NCBI GenBank assembly: GCA_004154925.1
Contig: QJNS01000088.1
Span: 124,001 to 188,000, forward strand
Length of the DNA stretch: 64,000 bases
Source of the DNA: Monosporascus cannonballus
Lineage: Eukaryota; Ascomycota; Sordariomycetes; Xylariales
Reading direction: 5' to 3'
Part shown: in pieces, positions 37,318 through 47,375 of the stretch
Layout of the letters: each line of letters opens with the position of its first letter
How positions within the stretch are numbered: position 1 is the stretch's first letter
Notes under the pieces: generated by a model
What the model saw: only the letters and a program-made list of their open reading frames with translations
Databases searched by the model: none
What the model was told of the DNA's origin: nothing
Translations under genes and position numbers: made by a program

Positions 37318-38878
37318 GGGCTTCGATCAGCTTTAGTGGCTTGGGAAGATCTTCCCGCCCCAGAGTCAGAGCCGTCAATATAGCCTCAATTTCTTCTGTG
37401 GCAGATGCTTATGGGTGATAGGTATCACAATGACCGAACCGGAAAAAAAGCAAGCTCCAACAAGGAGATGAATAATCCACGAACAGAACCAGCTTGGGGA
37501 GTCTATGATGAGTGTCAGAATCAGCTCATCCGCATCACTCGATCATATATTTTCCAAGTTCATTAGCGGCGACTAGACCCATTCCAAGAAGTGATGATAT
37601 TATAGGTCTCCATGTATCAAGGAAAAGCGGTTGTATTGCGAATTAATCCTGAGAACTGCTGTTGAAAACTTACATGCCCATCGAACACACTACATAGGAA
37701 GAATAGACGAGCATTACGCAGCTTCAAGGGAGTTAAAACTTTCAAGACCAGCGATGCATGCGAAATACCGATTTTCCAGTACGTCGTTCACGCCGTTTAA
37801 CAACATGCTGAGAGGTTTGAGCTATCACTCGAGGAGTATATCGTCTATGTGACCAAGTAATTACACGGGGCGGAATCTGAAAGTCAACTATAACTCTCTC
37901 GATGCACATAGAGAAATTATGAGGAAATTAAGCCGGGACGCTGTCCGGTCCACCAACCTCGAACCATATCATATCTCGTTCTAACTCCTTGTCAAAAAGG
38001 AACTCGTAACTTCATTCATTGCCTTACAGCTCGGCTGCGCCGGAGGATTCTTGACCTGGCTTAGAATCACACCATGTGAGTGCGGAGGGAAGAAGAATTC
38101 CCTTAGTGCATAATTTCGGCACGCACAACATATTTGGCTCGTAAAAATCCTTACGGCTTTAACTTCTTAATACTTGGAATCGAAGACGGTGGAGAAAGCT
38201 ACGAGACAGGGAGGGCGACGTGCTATTCGTGGATGGATCCTCACCAGTATGGCTGCATGGGCAAGTTGTGTATTCACTCGGTACAGGAAATCGGATTGCT
38301 GACGAGTTCGACAACATAAATCTACTCTGACACGAGTACACAGGTGGGAGCGTCTTTAGACCCATCATTCAAGTGCACTACGAAATTGATCGCATTGGCT
38401 CTATACCAGGTGCTTCTGAGTTGTGCCACAGAATTGTGGAGGAACCTCGATCTTGCTGGAATATTGGCAACAGGAATGGTATGAACATACACGAGGCGAA
38501 ATCCCAAATGCCGAGTCTCTTCTGCTGTAGGCCTGAGAGAAGGAAAGCCAAGGCTGATGTCGATCGGGAAAGGGGTTACAGTAACCTTCAGAGTCGGATT
38601 AGGTAAGTGTCCGGGGGCAAGCCAAAGACGTTCTTCGACTGGTACATACGAGCAGAATATCGCATTTCCATATGACAGGATTTACTCGATAGACGATAGA
38701 ATCGCGTTCTGAACGTGAAAATGGACATATGATATTGAATAATTTCTTGGCGAACAACTGGCCCCGGAATACCGGCACAGAGGTAAAAGAAAACCTTAAA
38801 TCGTTCGGGCATGGGCCAAGACTACGGGCCCAGGTATTCGGTACTGCCAAGTCGTTAGACACGGCGGAAACGAAATAA

Positions 38879-39580
38879 TTAATTTTGGAACTCCTGCCAT
38901 TTGACCATCCGGTGTTTCAAGTCTAAGACCTCCCCGTCGACGACAAACGTACCATCACCGCGATGGTGAAACATCCTCCCGCCTTCCCCGGGTTTCTTCT
39001 GCGGGTTGAGCCATGCCTTGACCGGGCGGAGAACCCACATGGAGTACCTGCTGACCATCCTCGTGTCCTCGACCACGCATTCGATGTTGGCGATGACGTC
39101 CGGCCCACCAACCAGCGGCGCCCCGACCTTCGCGGCCGGGAGCGCCTCCAGCCCGAAGCGCTGCCACTTGCTACTGCTGGTCTTCTCGCCGGCCTCGCCC
39201 TGGTCGTCTGCGGAGCAGTTCCCGACGTCGACGACCACGCCGGCCATCTCGACGGAGGGCACGGCGAGCACGCACTCGCGCCGCTTCTTGAGCGCAGCAA
39301 AGGAGGCGTCCCAGGGCCCCAGCGTGATGCCGAGCAGCGGCGGCGACTCGTGTTGCATCACCATGTGGAACCCGATGGTCATGACGTTGTGTGTCGAGTC
39401 GGCCAGCGACCCCGTCGTGACCAGGAGCACGGGACCGGGTTCGATGAGCCGATAGACTTTGGACGGCGGGTATGGCTCGAAACCGTGGTGGTTTTGCGAT
39501 TGGGGTTCCTTCTCTTCATTGGCTTGGCGTTTGGCGGACGACGATGCCGCCTCGGCCTGGGCTTTCCGCTTCCGAGGCAT
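38879..39580 (-). CDS. Flavin-reductase-like, FMN-binding split-barrel protein
   Basis: A single-exon gene of 233 residues. After a basic, Ser/Ala-rich N-terminus (PRKRKAQAEAASSSAKRQ, which resembles a nuclear-localisation signal or a disordered tail) comes the flavin-reductase-like domain at about 38-230. It contains PGPVLLVTTGSLADSTHNVM, MTIGFHMVMQHESPPLLGIT, LKKRRECVLAVPSVEMAG, NIECVVEDTRMVSRYSMWVL and a C-terminal HHRGDGTFVVDGEVLDLKHR block seen in this fungal group. Relatives bind FMN and act as flavoredoxin-like oxidoreductases with NAD(P)H or unknown partners; the specific reaction is not known. Length and motifs are complete. Conflicting long open frames on the opposite strand are GC-driven shadows. 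Confidence 0.9.
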   Translation of the reverse strand: MPRKRKAQAEAASSSAKRQANEEKEPQSQNHHGFEPYPPSKVYRLIEPGPVLLVTTGSLADSTHNVMTIGFHMVMQHESPPLLGITLGPWDASFAALKKRRECVLAVPSVEMAGVVVDVGNCSADDQGEAGEKTSSSKWQRFGLEALPAAKVGAPLVGGPDVIANIECVVEDTRMVSRYSMWVLRPVKAWLNPQKKPGEGGRMFHHRGDGTFVVDGEVLDLKHRMVKWQEFQN

Positions 39581-41296
39581 GACTGGTGGTAGTGTAATAA
39601 TGTTTCCGTCGCCCCGGACCCCTATCCTTTCACGGGGAGCTATACCTATATGTTGCGCGCGAAGTTTCTCGGGTCGGAGCCGAGATGCTACTTTGCTACT
39701 TTTGTTGATAATGACGTCGATCTAAGGGGTGGAGGGGGGTAACTGGCAAACCGGAAGACACCACCTTCAGGGATAAGCGGCCCCACCTCCTCCGCTTGGT
39801 CCGATCTGCCATACCACCCCTTGAACCCCTCTTATGACGAAGAGGCACTGAACGTCTGAGCCAACATCACAGTGCCTAAGCATACAGTTTTACAACACAA
39901 CCACATTTCCAGTCTACCGCACCGCAGAAGTGCCCACCTCCGTAGGCGTTCACCCTGAACTCTGTCTTTGTACATCCCGTGGCTAAAGGGCATTGTATAG
40001 GTCATCGACAAGTTCCTCCGTGATGCTTTCGCGGGAGCCGAGGAACTAGTACTTGACAATGACTACAATCTCAGTCTCGTAAAGTCTGTCGACGGCTCCG
40101 TGTCAGCTTCTACGAACCGCAACAAGACCACCTGTACAGCCCTTCACCTTCTCCTTTCATCGGCCGGACGGTGGAAGATCTGCTACAGCATATTGACGAC
40201 CGGCATTTCGCCGTACTTGATGAACGCTTCATTCAGGACGAGACCGCAGTACTAGTCAAGCGCCAAGGAGATGAGACTGCCCTGGCCGTGCGCGTCCCCT
40301 TTGATCAAGTCTGATCTCACTCGCGGCCCTTAGTGTTGCTATACTTGGATTCGCGGATACTGAGGAGAAGGCGGCCTCCACAGGCGGTATGTATAGAGCT
40401 CAGGGCTGAGACCATGTTGTTAAAGGCAAGCCTGCTTCTTGGAAGTAACTCGGTACTTAGTCAGATTGGTAGGGGCGCGAGTTACGGGTCTGGCAGTAGC
40501 ATATTGTCAGTGGCACCACCATAACTGTTGGCTGTGTGGTAAATCGTGTTGCTTCACCTACTGTTTATTCGGCTTATGCGCGATGCTCCATATCCCATCA
40601 CCTGAATAGGATATGTTGCCCTTTAGGACCGAGTGGGAAGGAACTGTATCCGCCAACCTGCTGCACACCATACAGACAGGCGAGCTTGAACGGTGGGGCT
40701 GGTGAGGTGGAAATGCCAAGAGACTGTGATTCAGGCCTTTCTCCTGTGCAGAATTAAGACTTTCGTAGAACAAATATGTGTGGACCCGGTCAAGACGCCC
40801 TAAACATCGCAAGACCGCAATACGGCCCGTACCTTCACATAGCTCAATCTGAGACGCTTTCAGAAAAAAACGATAAGAATATGGATGAATCATCGTCATA
40901 ATCAAAGGCTTCGACTAAATACGCGATTAAAATTAAGTGGTTAATTGGGTCTTAGATAATCACCGATACCCCCTATTCCTTGATGGCTTATAGCTTGCCT
41001 AGTTATTTACTCCGTCTTATACTATCGCACGGATCATTTCGAGTTATCCTGTATTGGAACGACAAGTGCTAATTATGGTCTGCGCCGCTTGGGGAAAAAG
41101 GATGGGCAGGGATCCGCGTCTGCCTAGCTCCAGCTCTGGACCACACGCTCCGAATCTGCTCCTGCGCGCATCCCATATAATGTCTGCTTATTGCACCAAC
41201 AAATTCTAAAAAGGTTAGGACATTCAACCATACTGCTCGAGGCCGGATTGACCTATTAGGAACCTTCGGGAAAGCCTGACAGATTGCTGTTGGACT
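39581..41296. other. Intergenic region with one coding-like relic
   Basis: Contains a coding-like open stretch (listed separately at 40063-40314). The rest shows no gene; composition is normal near 39.6-40.8 kb and A+T-richer at 40.8-41.05 kb. The stretch before 41297 is the presumed promoter of the BRCT gene. Confidence 0.45.
40063..40314 (+). pseudogene. Coding-like fragment of unknown family
   Basis: An open stretch of 83 codons without an ATG, ending in TGA at 40312-40314. The last 60 residues look like real protein (PFIGRTVEDLLQHIDDRHF, LDERFIQDETAVLVKRQGDE, ALAVRVPFDQV) and the codon use is GC-ending. Upstream sequence in another frame (VIDKFLRDAFAGAEELVLD at about 40000) may belong to the same decayed gene. 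It vaguely recalls small DUF-type fungal proteins with a TVEQLL motif, but I cannot assign it. Confidence 0.35.
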
Positions 41297-42484
41297 GTGC
41301 AACTTAGTAGAATACCAATTGACTATCCACGTAACAACTTGGGAGCCCTCAACATCACGTTCGTGCACGGGGCCTGCAGCCTTTTGGAAATGCGTTCATC
41401 GGCAGATAGACCAATGCCAATCGGCGCCAGCATGCACCCGAGAAAAAGGTCTGATGCGGGACAAGTAAAGGGGGACTCGGTCCCCGCGGCGCCCGCGCCG
41501 GAGGGATCGCTGTACGTCATCACGTCGTACGCTTGGGATGACCAGTACTGGCTGGAAGGTCTGCAACCGCCGGAGGTCTACGCGTCGGCTGCGGCGGCGA
41601 ACCAAGCCGCCCGCGGGATGATGGAGCGGTACGCCGAGATGCTGAACGAACTCGGCGACAGCAACGAGTTCGACTTCCAACACAACGAAGACCAGGAATG
41701 TGGCGACGTCGGGCTCTACGATGGGAAGCTGGTCTGGAAGACAGCGCATACCGCGGCTGAGGTCCGGGTCTTCAGTGTCGCCGGGCCGGAGGGTACGGGC
41801 GAAGCAGGGGATGCTCCAGGAAAGGCTTGGAAGAGAAACGAGGGCGAGGTAAAAACCGAATCTGTTTCTGACAACGAGGACGGAAATGCGGATAGGAATG
41901 ACGATGATAGGAACGGGGATGATGATTTGGAGGAGGAAGAGGAAGGAGATGCGAAGCCCGCGCCAACGCGAAAGAGCACGGCCCCACAGAGATCCAAAGC
42001 TCCAACCAGATCCTCAACTTCAGCTAGCGGTTCCGGCAAGGGGAAAGGTAAGGCAGCAACAGCACCAGCCAAAACTGCAGTGCAGCCCTCGACCTACCGG
42101 AAGAAGATTCCCCAGGGAAAGCCGAACTGCCTCAAGGGACTGAAGGTCCTCTTCACGGGCACGTTCGAGACGATGGACCGCAAGACGTCGATCGCCACGG
42201 CGGTCAAGTACGGGGCTGAGGTCATCACCAAGCTCGAGGACACGGACTACATCGTCGTGGGCCGCCGCGCGGGCCCCAAAAAGCGCCAGGAGATCAACGA
42301 GAAGGAGCTCGAGACCATCAGCGAGGAGGAGTTCTTCCAGATCCTCGAGAACGGCGTGGGCAGGGAGAAGAGGGAGCGCATGGCGGCTCGCCGGCGCGCG
42401 GATGAGGAAGCACGCGCCGGCGAGGAGAGTGGTGCTGATGACGCTGTGAGAGGAAGAGGGCGAAGGAAGAGGGCGAGACGCTAG
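41297..42484 (+). CDS. BRCT-domain nuclear protein
   Basis: An uninterrupted frame of 395 residues. Residues about 277-352 form a BRCT domain of the RFC1/DNA-ligase type (LKGLKVLFTGTFETMDRKTS, KYGAEVITKLEDTDYIVVG, ISEEEFFQILENG), a phosphopeptide- or DNA-end-binding module. The N-terminal part (about 69-160, SLYVITSYAWDDQYWLEG, ARGMMERYAEMLNELGD) looks like a folded domain I do not recognise. Between them lie a very acidic stretch (about 187-220, Asp/Glu/Asn-rich) and a Lys/Ser/Thr/Ala-rich linker (221-272). The C-terminus is Arg-rich and ends RKRARR, a likely nuclear signal. A later ATG at 41432 (MHPRKRSD) is an equally plausible start. Role inferred: DNA damage or replication-linked scaffold; partner unknown. 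Confidence 0.85.
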   Translation: MQLSRIPIDYPRNNLGALNITFVHGACSLLEMRSSADRPMPIGASMHPRKRSDAGQVKGDSVPAAPAPEGSLYVITSYAWDDQYWLEGLQPPEVYASAAAANQAARGMMERYAEMLNELGDSNEFDFQHNEDQECGDVGLYDGKLVWKTAHTAAEVRVFSVAGPEGTGEAGDAPGKAWKRNEGEVKTESVSDNEDGNADRNDDDRNGDDDLEEEEEGDAKPAPTRKSTAPQRSKAPTRSSTSASGSGKGKGKAATAPAKTAVQPSTYRKKIPQGKPNCLKGLKVLFTGTFETMDRKTSIATAVKYGAEVITKLEDTDYIVVGRRAGPKKRQEINEKELETISEEEFFQILENGVGREKRERMAARRRADEEARAGEESGADDAVRGRGRRKRARR

Positions 42485-44276
42485 AAGCGTGTGGGCTGAA
42501 GTCTTTCCGGACTAAAATAGTAGCGCAGAGGAATCAGTCTGCTTGGGCTATCCCGGCAGTTTCACATTTGGACGAATACGGCATCTCAATACAAAAACAT
42601 TTAAAGGAGAGAGGTCAAATGGCCACAAAAAATAGGAAAATGTTTCGCTGGCTTAGGGTATGATAAGGGGAGTACCCATAATCGCAATCATTTTGAGGTT
42701 TATTTCCTCCTATGACTGCCCCTGCCTTTCCCGCAATATCCGAACAACAGGGATGTTTCCTTCACCAAGACCAATCTTCATAAGACTGCGGCCATAACCG
42801 CAGTTCTCATTCAGCTGCATCTAGATCTGGCTTGTCTGCGATATCCCAACCCAGGAGCTTTCCTCCGCCCTGGCATACAACCCGCTCATAGTACTCCTCT
42901 CGATTCAAACCAGCTCCAAAGACCTGAGAGAAATTGCACATCGCTCCGCCTTTCGACAAGGCGGAGAAGCGAATCAAGGTTTGCGCCTTGAAATTTCAAG
43001 TTAACGCTCTTTGGATGCCATGCAGTACCACCCATTGTGCAGAAGGGTCGTTCTCCTCAACGGCTTCCAAGAAGGTTTCGGCACTACTCGGGACTAGCGA
43101 GCTCATGGTTCCCACCCTTATGACCCCGAAGATCTGAGTCCAGAGCGCCGATATCGCTAGATACCGGGCTTTTTGGAGGGTATTTTCGCAGCCCATAGCA
43201 GCCCATAGGTGGAGAAACCATAGAGAATAAGGTGAAGCAGAAAAGTTTTGAACCGCATGGCTTTTAGGGCGATAACGGCCACCATCGCGAGCAGACATAG
43301 CCGTTCTTCCTGATTCAAAACAGCTAGGTCTATATTCTCGGAGCTCAACAGCAATCATGCGATCTCAAGATAGCCTGGGCGTTCGAGTACTGAACCCGTA
43401 GCCTGGAAGAATGCTATGATCAAGAGTCTCTTCGAGCATCGTGATATCTCCTTAAAGGTCTCTCTGCTCACAACTCGCAATGATGTTGTCGTGGAAAGGG
43501 CCCCCCCTTTCTGTTGGGCAGCAATATCGGAGCCCAAAAGCCCTATATCAAAGGATCACCCACAGCAAGTGGGATCAACACTTCCTAGCTTCATACAAGT
43601 CAATATAACCTTAAGAGCTGTGCATCTGCTCCTTAGTAAGTGTGACAGATGTCGCCCATAGGGGCCGAAATCTGCCGAGACAGGCGTTGGGACCCGACCA
43701 AGCTCGGAGGAGTTCGCGTGTAAGGTCTACGAAGCATAAACACGTTGTGATGTGGAGAGGACTCGAATCTTTCCGGACTGGCAGTTGTGAATTGAATAGG
43801 GCAGATTTGACTGTCTCATTTGATCATTCAGCAGCCATCAAGAGAACATAAAGGTCAGCTGCTAATTGGTCCTGAAGCTTGTGAGAGAATTGGCTCATGA
43901 TCAACCAAACAATTTGAGGTTTCTGGGTCGAGATTGCCTGTTTAATCAATGAGATAGCACTGTGACTACTTTGGCTGTCAGGTGCCAAGGTGCGACCCCC
44001 TTTCCTGGGCCAGCGCCCCACCAGTGATGGTCTGGTTTGTGTATATATAAAGGGGCTTCGCCCCGAGTAGTTAGGGGGGGGCAGGCATTAATGGTCAGCT
44101 ATTTACTACCCATACTACGAGCCACCGGCTAGGCTACTCTTCTGCCTTTCACTCCGTACTTCACCATTTTCTCTGACACTGGCTGAATCGATGCGTCCGG
44201 TAGATACTAGCGCCTCAACTAGCTCCACCAAGTTGTGTTCGATCAGATATGAAAGAGATGACTGGCCTAGTCTCTT
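42485..44276. other. Gene-poor region, relics only
   Basis: No confident gene. A short minus-strand frame at 42807-42941 (44 codons) reads as a plausible protein C-terminus (LNREEYYERVVCQGGGKLLGWDIADKP is split here: LNREEYYERVVC, then LLGWDIADKPDLDAAE), unassigned. Open frames at 42996-43358 and 43355-43537 on the minus strand have helical, ankyrin-like spacing but no clear repeat consensus and may be older debris of the NLR-type gene that follows. A TATA-like word (TATATATAAAGG) is at about 44041 with a GGGGCTTCGCCCC hairpin just after it. Confidence 0.4.
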
Positions 44277-47151
44277 TTACTCGGCGGTAAGATCCGAACT
44301 GGAATCGTTGATGAGGGACAGAATAAGTGCCATACTGCTATACATGGCCATGGCGTTCCAATCTCTACCCAATCTTGGCATTGAAAACTCCCTGAGAAGG
44401 CTAATTTCCTTCAGTGGCGGCCATCTAGCAACAAAGGCGGATAGGGCGTTGCCAGAACCCAACAATGAGGCCAGGTCAAAAAGGGGTCCGGTGTTTTGAG
44501 TCCAATGCCGACGGATCAGCCTCTGGATGGCAGAGCAAGAGGTAGGTGATATCAGCATCGTCACCTCCAACAGCAAGATGGAGCGCGGTGAATCTGGAAA
44601 ACCACAGCATAGGACGGTTGATATCTGCACCACACTCCAAAAGATATTGACATATGTCAAAATTGCCTTTATCGGCTGCGAGCTGCAAGGGACTCAACCC
44701 TGTCCAATAGCGCCTCTTGTTCACGTCGGCACCTTGAGAGACGAGCGACTTGACGGTAGCCAGGTCGTCCTTTTCGATAGCATCGTGGAGGGGCCCAGTT
44801 TTCACTTTCGAAGGTCGAAGGCAGGGGAAAGTCAACGGTCGGTCCGCAGTGGAAGCGTTTATCGTGTCTGTTGAGCTCGGATTCCGTGGCGAATCCTATG
44901 TCGCTCCCGTTGCAGGCTTCGACGAGACATCGGAAATGTCGCTCATGTTCTCTTAGGTGGTGTTCCATGGTCTCAAGAGCATCAAAGCCATAAGAGAACC
45001 ATTGACACCATGGTTTCAAACACTTGTATCGGAGAGCTCCGTATAAGGGAACAAGGGATAGACATGCCTCCTCCTGATTGTGATGTTCAAGAAGCCTTTC
45101 GATTACTGTTCGTATCTTCTGGACCCTATCCTGCATTTTGAACTGAGCCTCCCATTCCCACGCGTCCCGTGTCATTCGGAGAAGAACACTCTCGATATTA
45201 TCGGATGAGTACCCTTCATCCATTTTCGAAGTCTCGGGCATTCGGTAGGAATTCATTACGCTAGCTACGACTCCGAATGTCTCGTCAAGGGTGTTTCTAT
45301 TGAGGTTGCCAGCCTCACCTGTCATCCTTATAACATATTTCCGCCAGCACGCTGCTGCGTAGTCATGAAACCCGTAATATCAGGTCATGGCGTGTTGTCG
45401 TATATCGGAGCCGCTGAGTTCCATTCTGAAAGGAGCGGACGTCAAATATCGTGAACAGAATGACGCCATCTTCGCGTGTTCCTGTGCGAGGGAGAGTCGT
45501 CCACTCTGAATAAGATACCTGGCGAGCTTGGAGTTAGTGCCAAGTTTTAACCTTGAGGAACGAATATAATAACGAACATGCGTGCTGAGTCGTGGACCAG
45601 TAGGATCTTACTACCTGGGTCGGTCTCGGGGACACTTGTTGAATCCGCTTCAACCAGTGAACTGTGAGACCCTGACATCACACACAGAAGCATATAACTG
45701 AAGAAGAAGTGTATTAAAGGTTGCCTTCACCTCTAGAAGGTCCTAGCTAGAAGGTGAAGGTAGCGAACCCTCCTTTTATATACGTAAATACAGGTGGAGC
45801 TGGGAGAAAAAGGTACCAGGGGTACAGGAAGTAATTCCCGCTAGTGCTGACTGGCTTTACTAGGTCTGACATGAACTGCAAAAGTGTTTACATGATGAGG
45901 GAGACAGTTGCAGATCTACATCAGCAGACTCGGAAGCCAAGTCGATACAAAACTTGCTCTGTATCTCCTTCCACATAAGCGGACGCTCGGCACAGACAAT
46001 TAGGCCGAGTATCTCTCTGGCTGCTTGCTTCTGAGCGCGAGGGGTTCCATCCAGAACCCGTGCAACCACGCGTTCATATCTACATTGATCAGCCTTTTAT
46101 AGCAATCATTGACTAAACATAAACACTTACGCCTCATTCAAGCCTTGCGGGAAGTTTTCTGTCCACACCTCTTATTGGACCAGTCGTTTTGAGTTTTGAC
46201 TCTCCAGGTTATCCAGAACAACCTTGGCATACAGGAACATGCCTAGGGAGGGTTAGTGGAAGAAACGTGGATTCATTTTAGAGTGTGAAAGCTGACCTTC
46301 CGCTTGGCCTGTGACCTTGGATATGATTTGGATGGCATCTTCCTCGCTGAGCTTGAACTTCTTGCCAATCTTGGCTGTTTTGAATCGAGTGTAGGATTCG
46401 ATACATTTGTAGTGTGCTGACTTGAGGGCCCTCCTGGGTTGAAGTGAGCTTACCCAACCAATCCAGAACTTTACCCTGTTCTGTGTCCGGTGAAGCTGCT
46501 GATGTTCCAACGCATTCGTCCAAACCATCGAGAACGAGGTAGCAGGTGCGTTGGTATCGCACAGCTTCGGTTGCCAAATCCCGGACAATGTTGGAAGAAC
46601 GGAGTGTATGATGATCGTGAAGGTGGCATTTCTCGTAAACATAATCAAGAACCACCTCATCTTGGTATATGAGCTGAGATACGATGGAAAGATACAGGCT
46701 GATTGCGTCCCTCTTTTCGGCTTGTAGGTGACTGAAGAAGAAGTATACAACCGAAAAAGGGGACCCGTCGGCTCTATGAGATGATCCGAGCTCGTCCAGG
46801 TGCTGTACGATCCTCGATGTGAGGATGGTTTTCCCTGCCATTAAGTTTAGTCAATTATCAGTAGAGTATCATGGAATGAATTCATACCTGCACTAGGAAT
46901 TCCATGGAGAAATATGCGTTTTGTGCTTAATTGGTTCAAGTCCAGCCAACTTTCTACCAAGGCATGCCCGAAAATCCATTCTTGGGAGGAGCTTGTTTCG
47001 TGCTGATCACAGGCACGGTCGGAATCACTTCGATAATTTGGTGGGTCTAGTATGTCCAAGAGGTATTTTCATTTGCGGTGGTTCGTATTCCGAGCTCTAA
47101 GCTCCTTTCTTGGTCTTCGTCCGCTTTGATCCCGGCTATCCTCCTAGACAT
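44277..47151 (-). pseudogene. NACHT - C2H2 - ankyrin STAND (NLR-like) protein, pseudogene split by a solo LTR
   Basis: Family members are fungal STAND NTPases thought to act in non-self recognition and cell-death signalling. Reading from 47151: an N-terminal segment, Walker A GIPSAGKT (rebuilt across intron 46835-46887), and Walker B CYLVLDGLDEC (about 46540). Next are TARFxxAKIGKKFKLSEEDA-type sequence, then EGMFLYAKVVLDN across intron 46243-46296, YERVVARVLDGTPRAQK after intron 46080-46130, and REILGLIVCAERPLMWKEIQ. Beyond the LTR come YLIQSGRLSLAQEHAKMASF and a Cys/His region (YKCLKPWCQWF, EHHLREHERHFRCLVEACNG, ESELNRHDKRFH). Ankyrin repeats follow (GPLHDAIEKDDLATVKSLVS, GADVNK, TGLSPLQLAADKGNFDICQYLLECGADIN, split here). 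Lesions: frame change near 47065, frame change near 46440, TAA at 46172, LTR insertion at 45663-45871, TGA at 45380, frame changes near 44830 and 44476. Splice sites are intact, so decay is fairly recent. Confidence 0.88.
45663..45871 (+). mobile_element. Solo LTR 1, inserted in the NLR-like gene
   Basis: 209 bp, starting TGTGAGACCC and ending GGTCTGACA, flanked by perfect 5-bp duplications TGAAC (45658-45662 and 45872-45876). It contains CTCCTTTTATATACG, a TATA-like promoter word. It is collinear with 48746-48952. Removing it and one duplication rejoins the NLR coding frame at SCKHFCSS|LVEAD. The parent element family is not otherwise present in the window, and orientation relative to the parent is unknown. 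Confidence 0.9.
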
Positions 47152-47164
47152 GGCGTCGAGTTTA

Positions 47165-47371
47165 GGGTTTGCAATGGGTACCCAAATGGGTACCCATCAC
47201 TACCCACGACGTAAATTCACACGTCATAAAAGCTTAACACTTAGGGTTTCCTAGAAAGATTTATTATACAAGTAATTCTGTATTGTTTAGAGATGTTTAT
47301 TATTTATTTATGATTGAAAATATCATCCGTGGGTAGTAATGGGTACCCATTTGGGTACCCATTGCAAACCC
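47165..47371. mobile_element. MITE with 42-bp terminal inverted repeats
   Basis: The left end, GGGTTTGCAATGGGTACCCA.. (47165-47206), is the reverse complement of the right end (47330-47371) at 41 of 42 positions. The flanks are TA on both sides (47163-47164 and 47372-47373), the target duplication of Tc1/mariner-type transposons. Each terminal repeat holds two copies of the palindrome TGGGTACCCA. The 123-bp interior is A+T-rich and non-coding. It lies between the 5' end of the NLR-like pseudogene and the first bases of the truncated helicase. Confidence 0.88.
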
Positions 47372-47375
47372 TAAG

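Larger units (their letters stand above)
36328..38878. other. Long intergenic region, no confident gene
   Basis: About 2.5 kb upstream of the beta-helix gene. Open frames of 60-113 codons occur on both strands but none resembles a family I know. Plus-strand sequence at about 38195-38320, read as GDVLFVDGSSPVWLHGQVVY, is protein-like and could be a relic. A palindrome followed by a TATA-like word is listed separately. No tRNA or rRNA. Confidence 0.45.

Noticed and set aside
38963..39592. 209-codon plus-strand frame opposite the flavin-reductase-like gene
   Set aside because: It is the antisense shadow of a gene with clear family motifs.
44191..44499. Plus-strand 102-codon open frame
   Set aside because: It lies antisense to the ankyrin end of the NLR-like pseudogene and has no recognisable domain.
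47162..47374. TTAGGG/CCCTAA at the MITE ends as interstitial telomere sequence
   Set aside because: Only a single unit occurs at each end, and both are explained by the TA duplication plus GGG/CCC termini of the inverted repeats.
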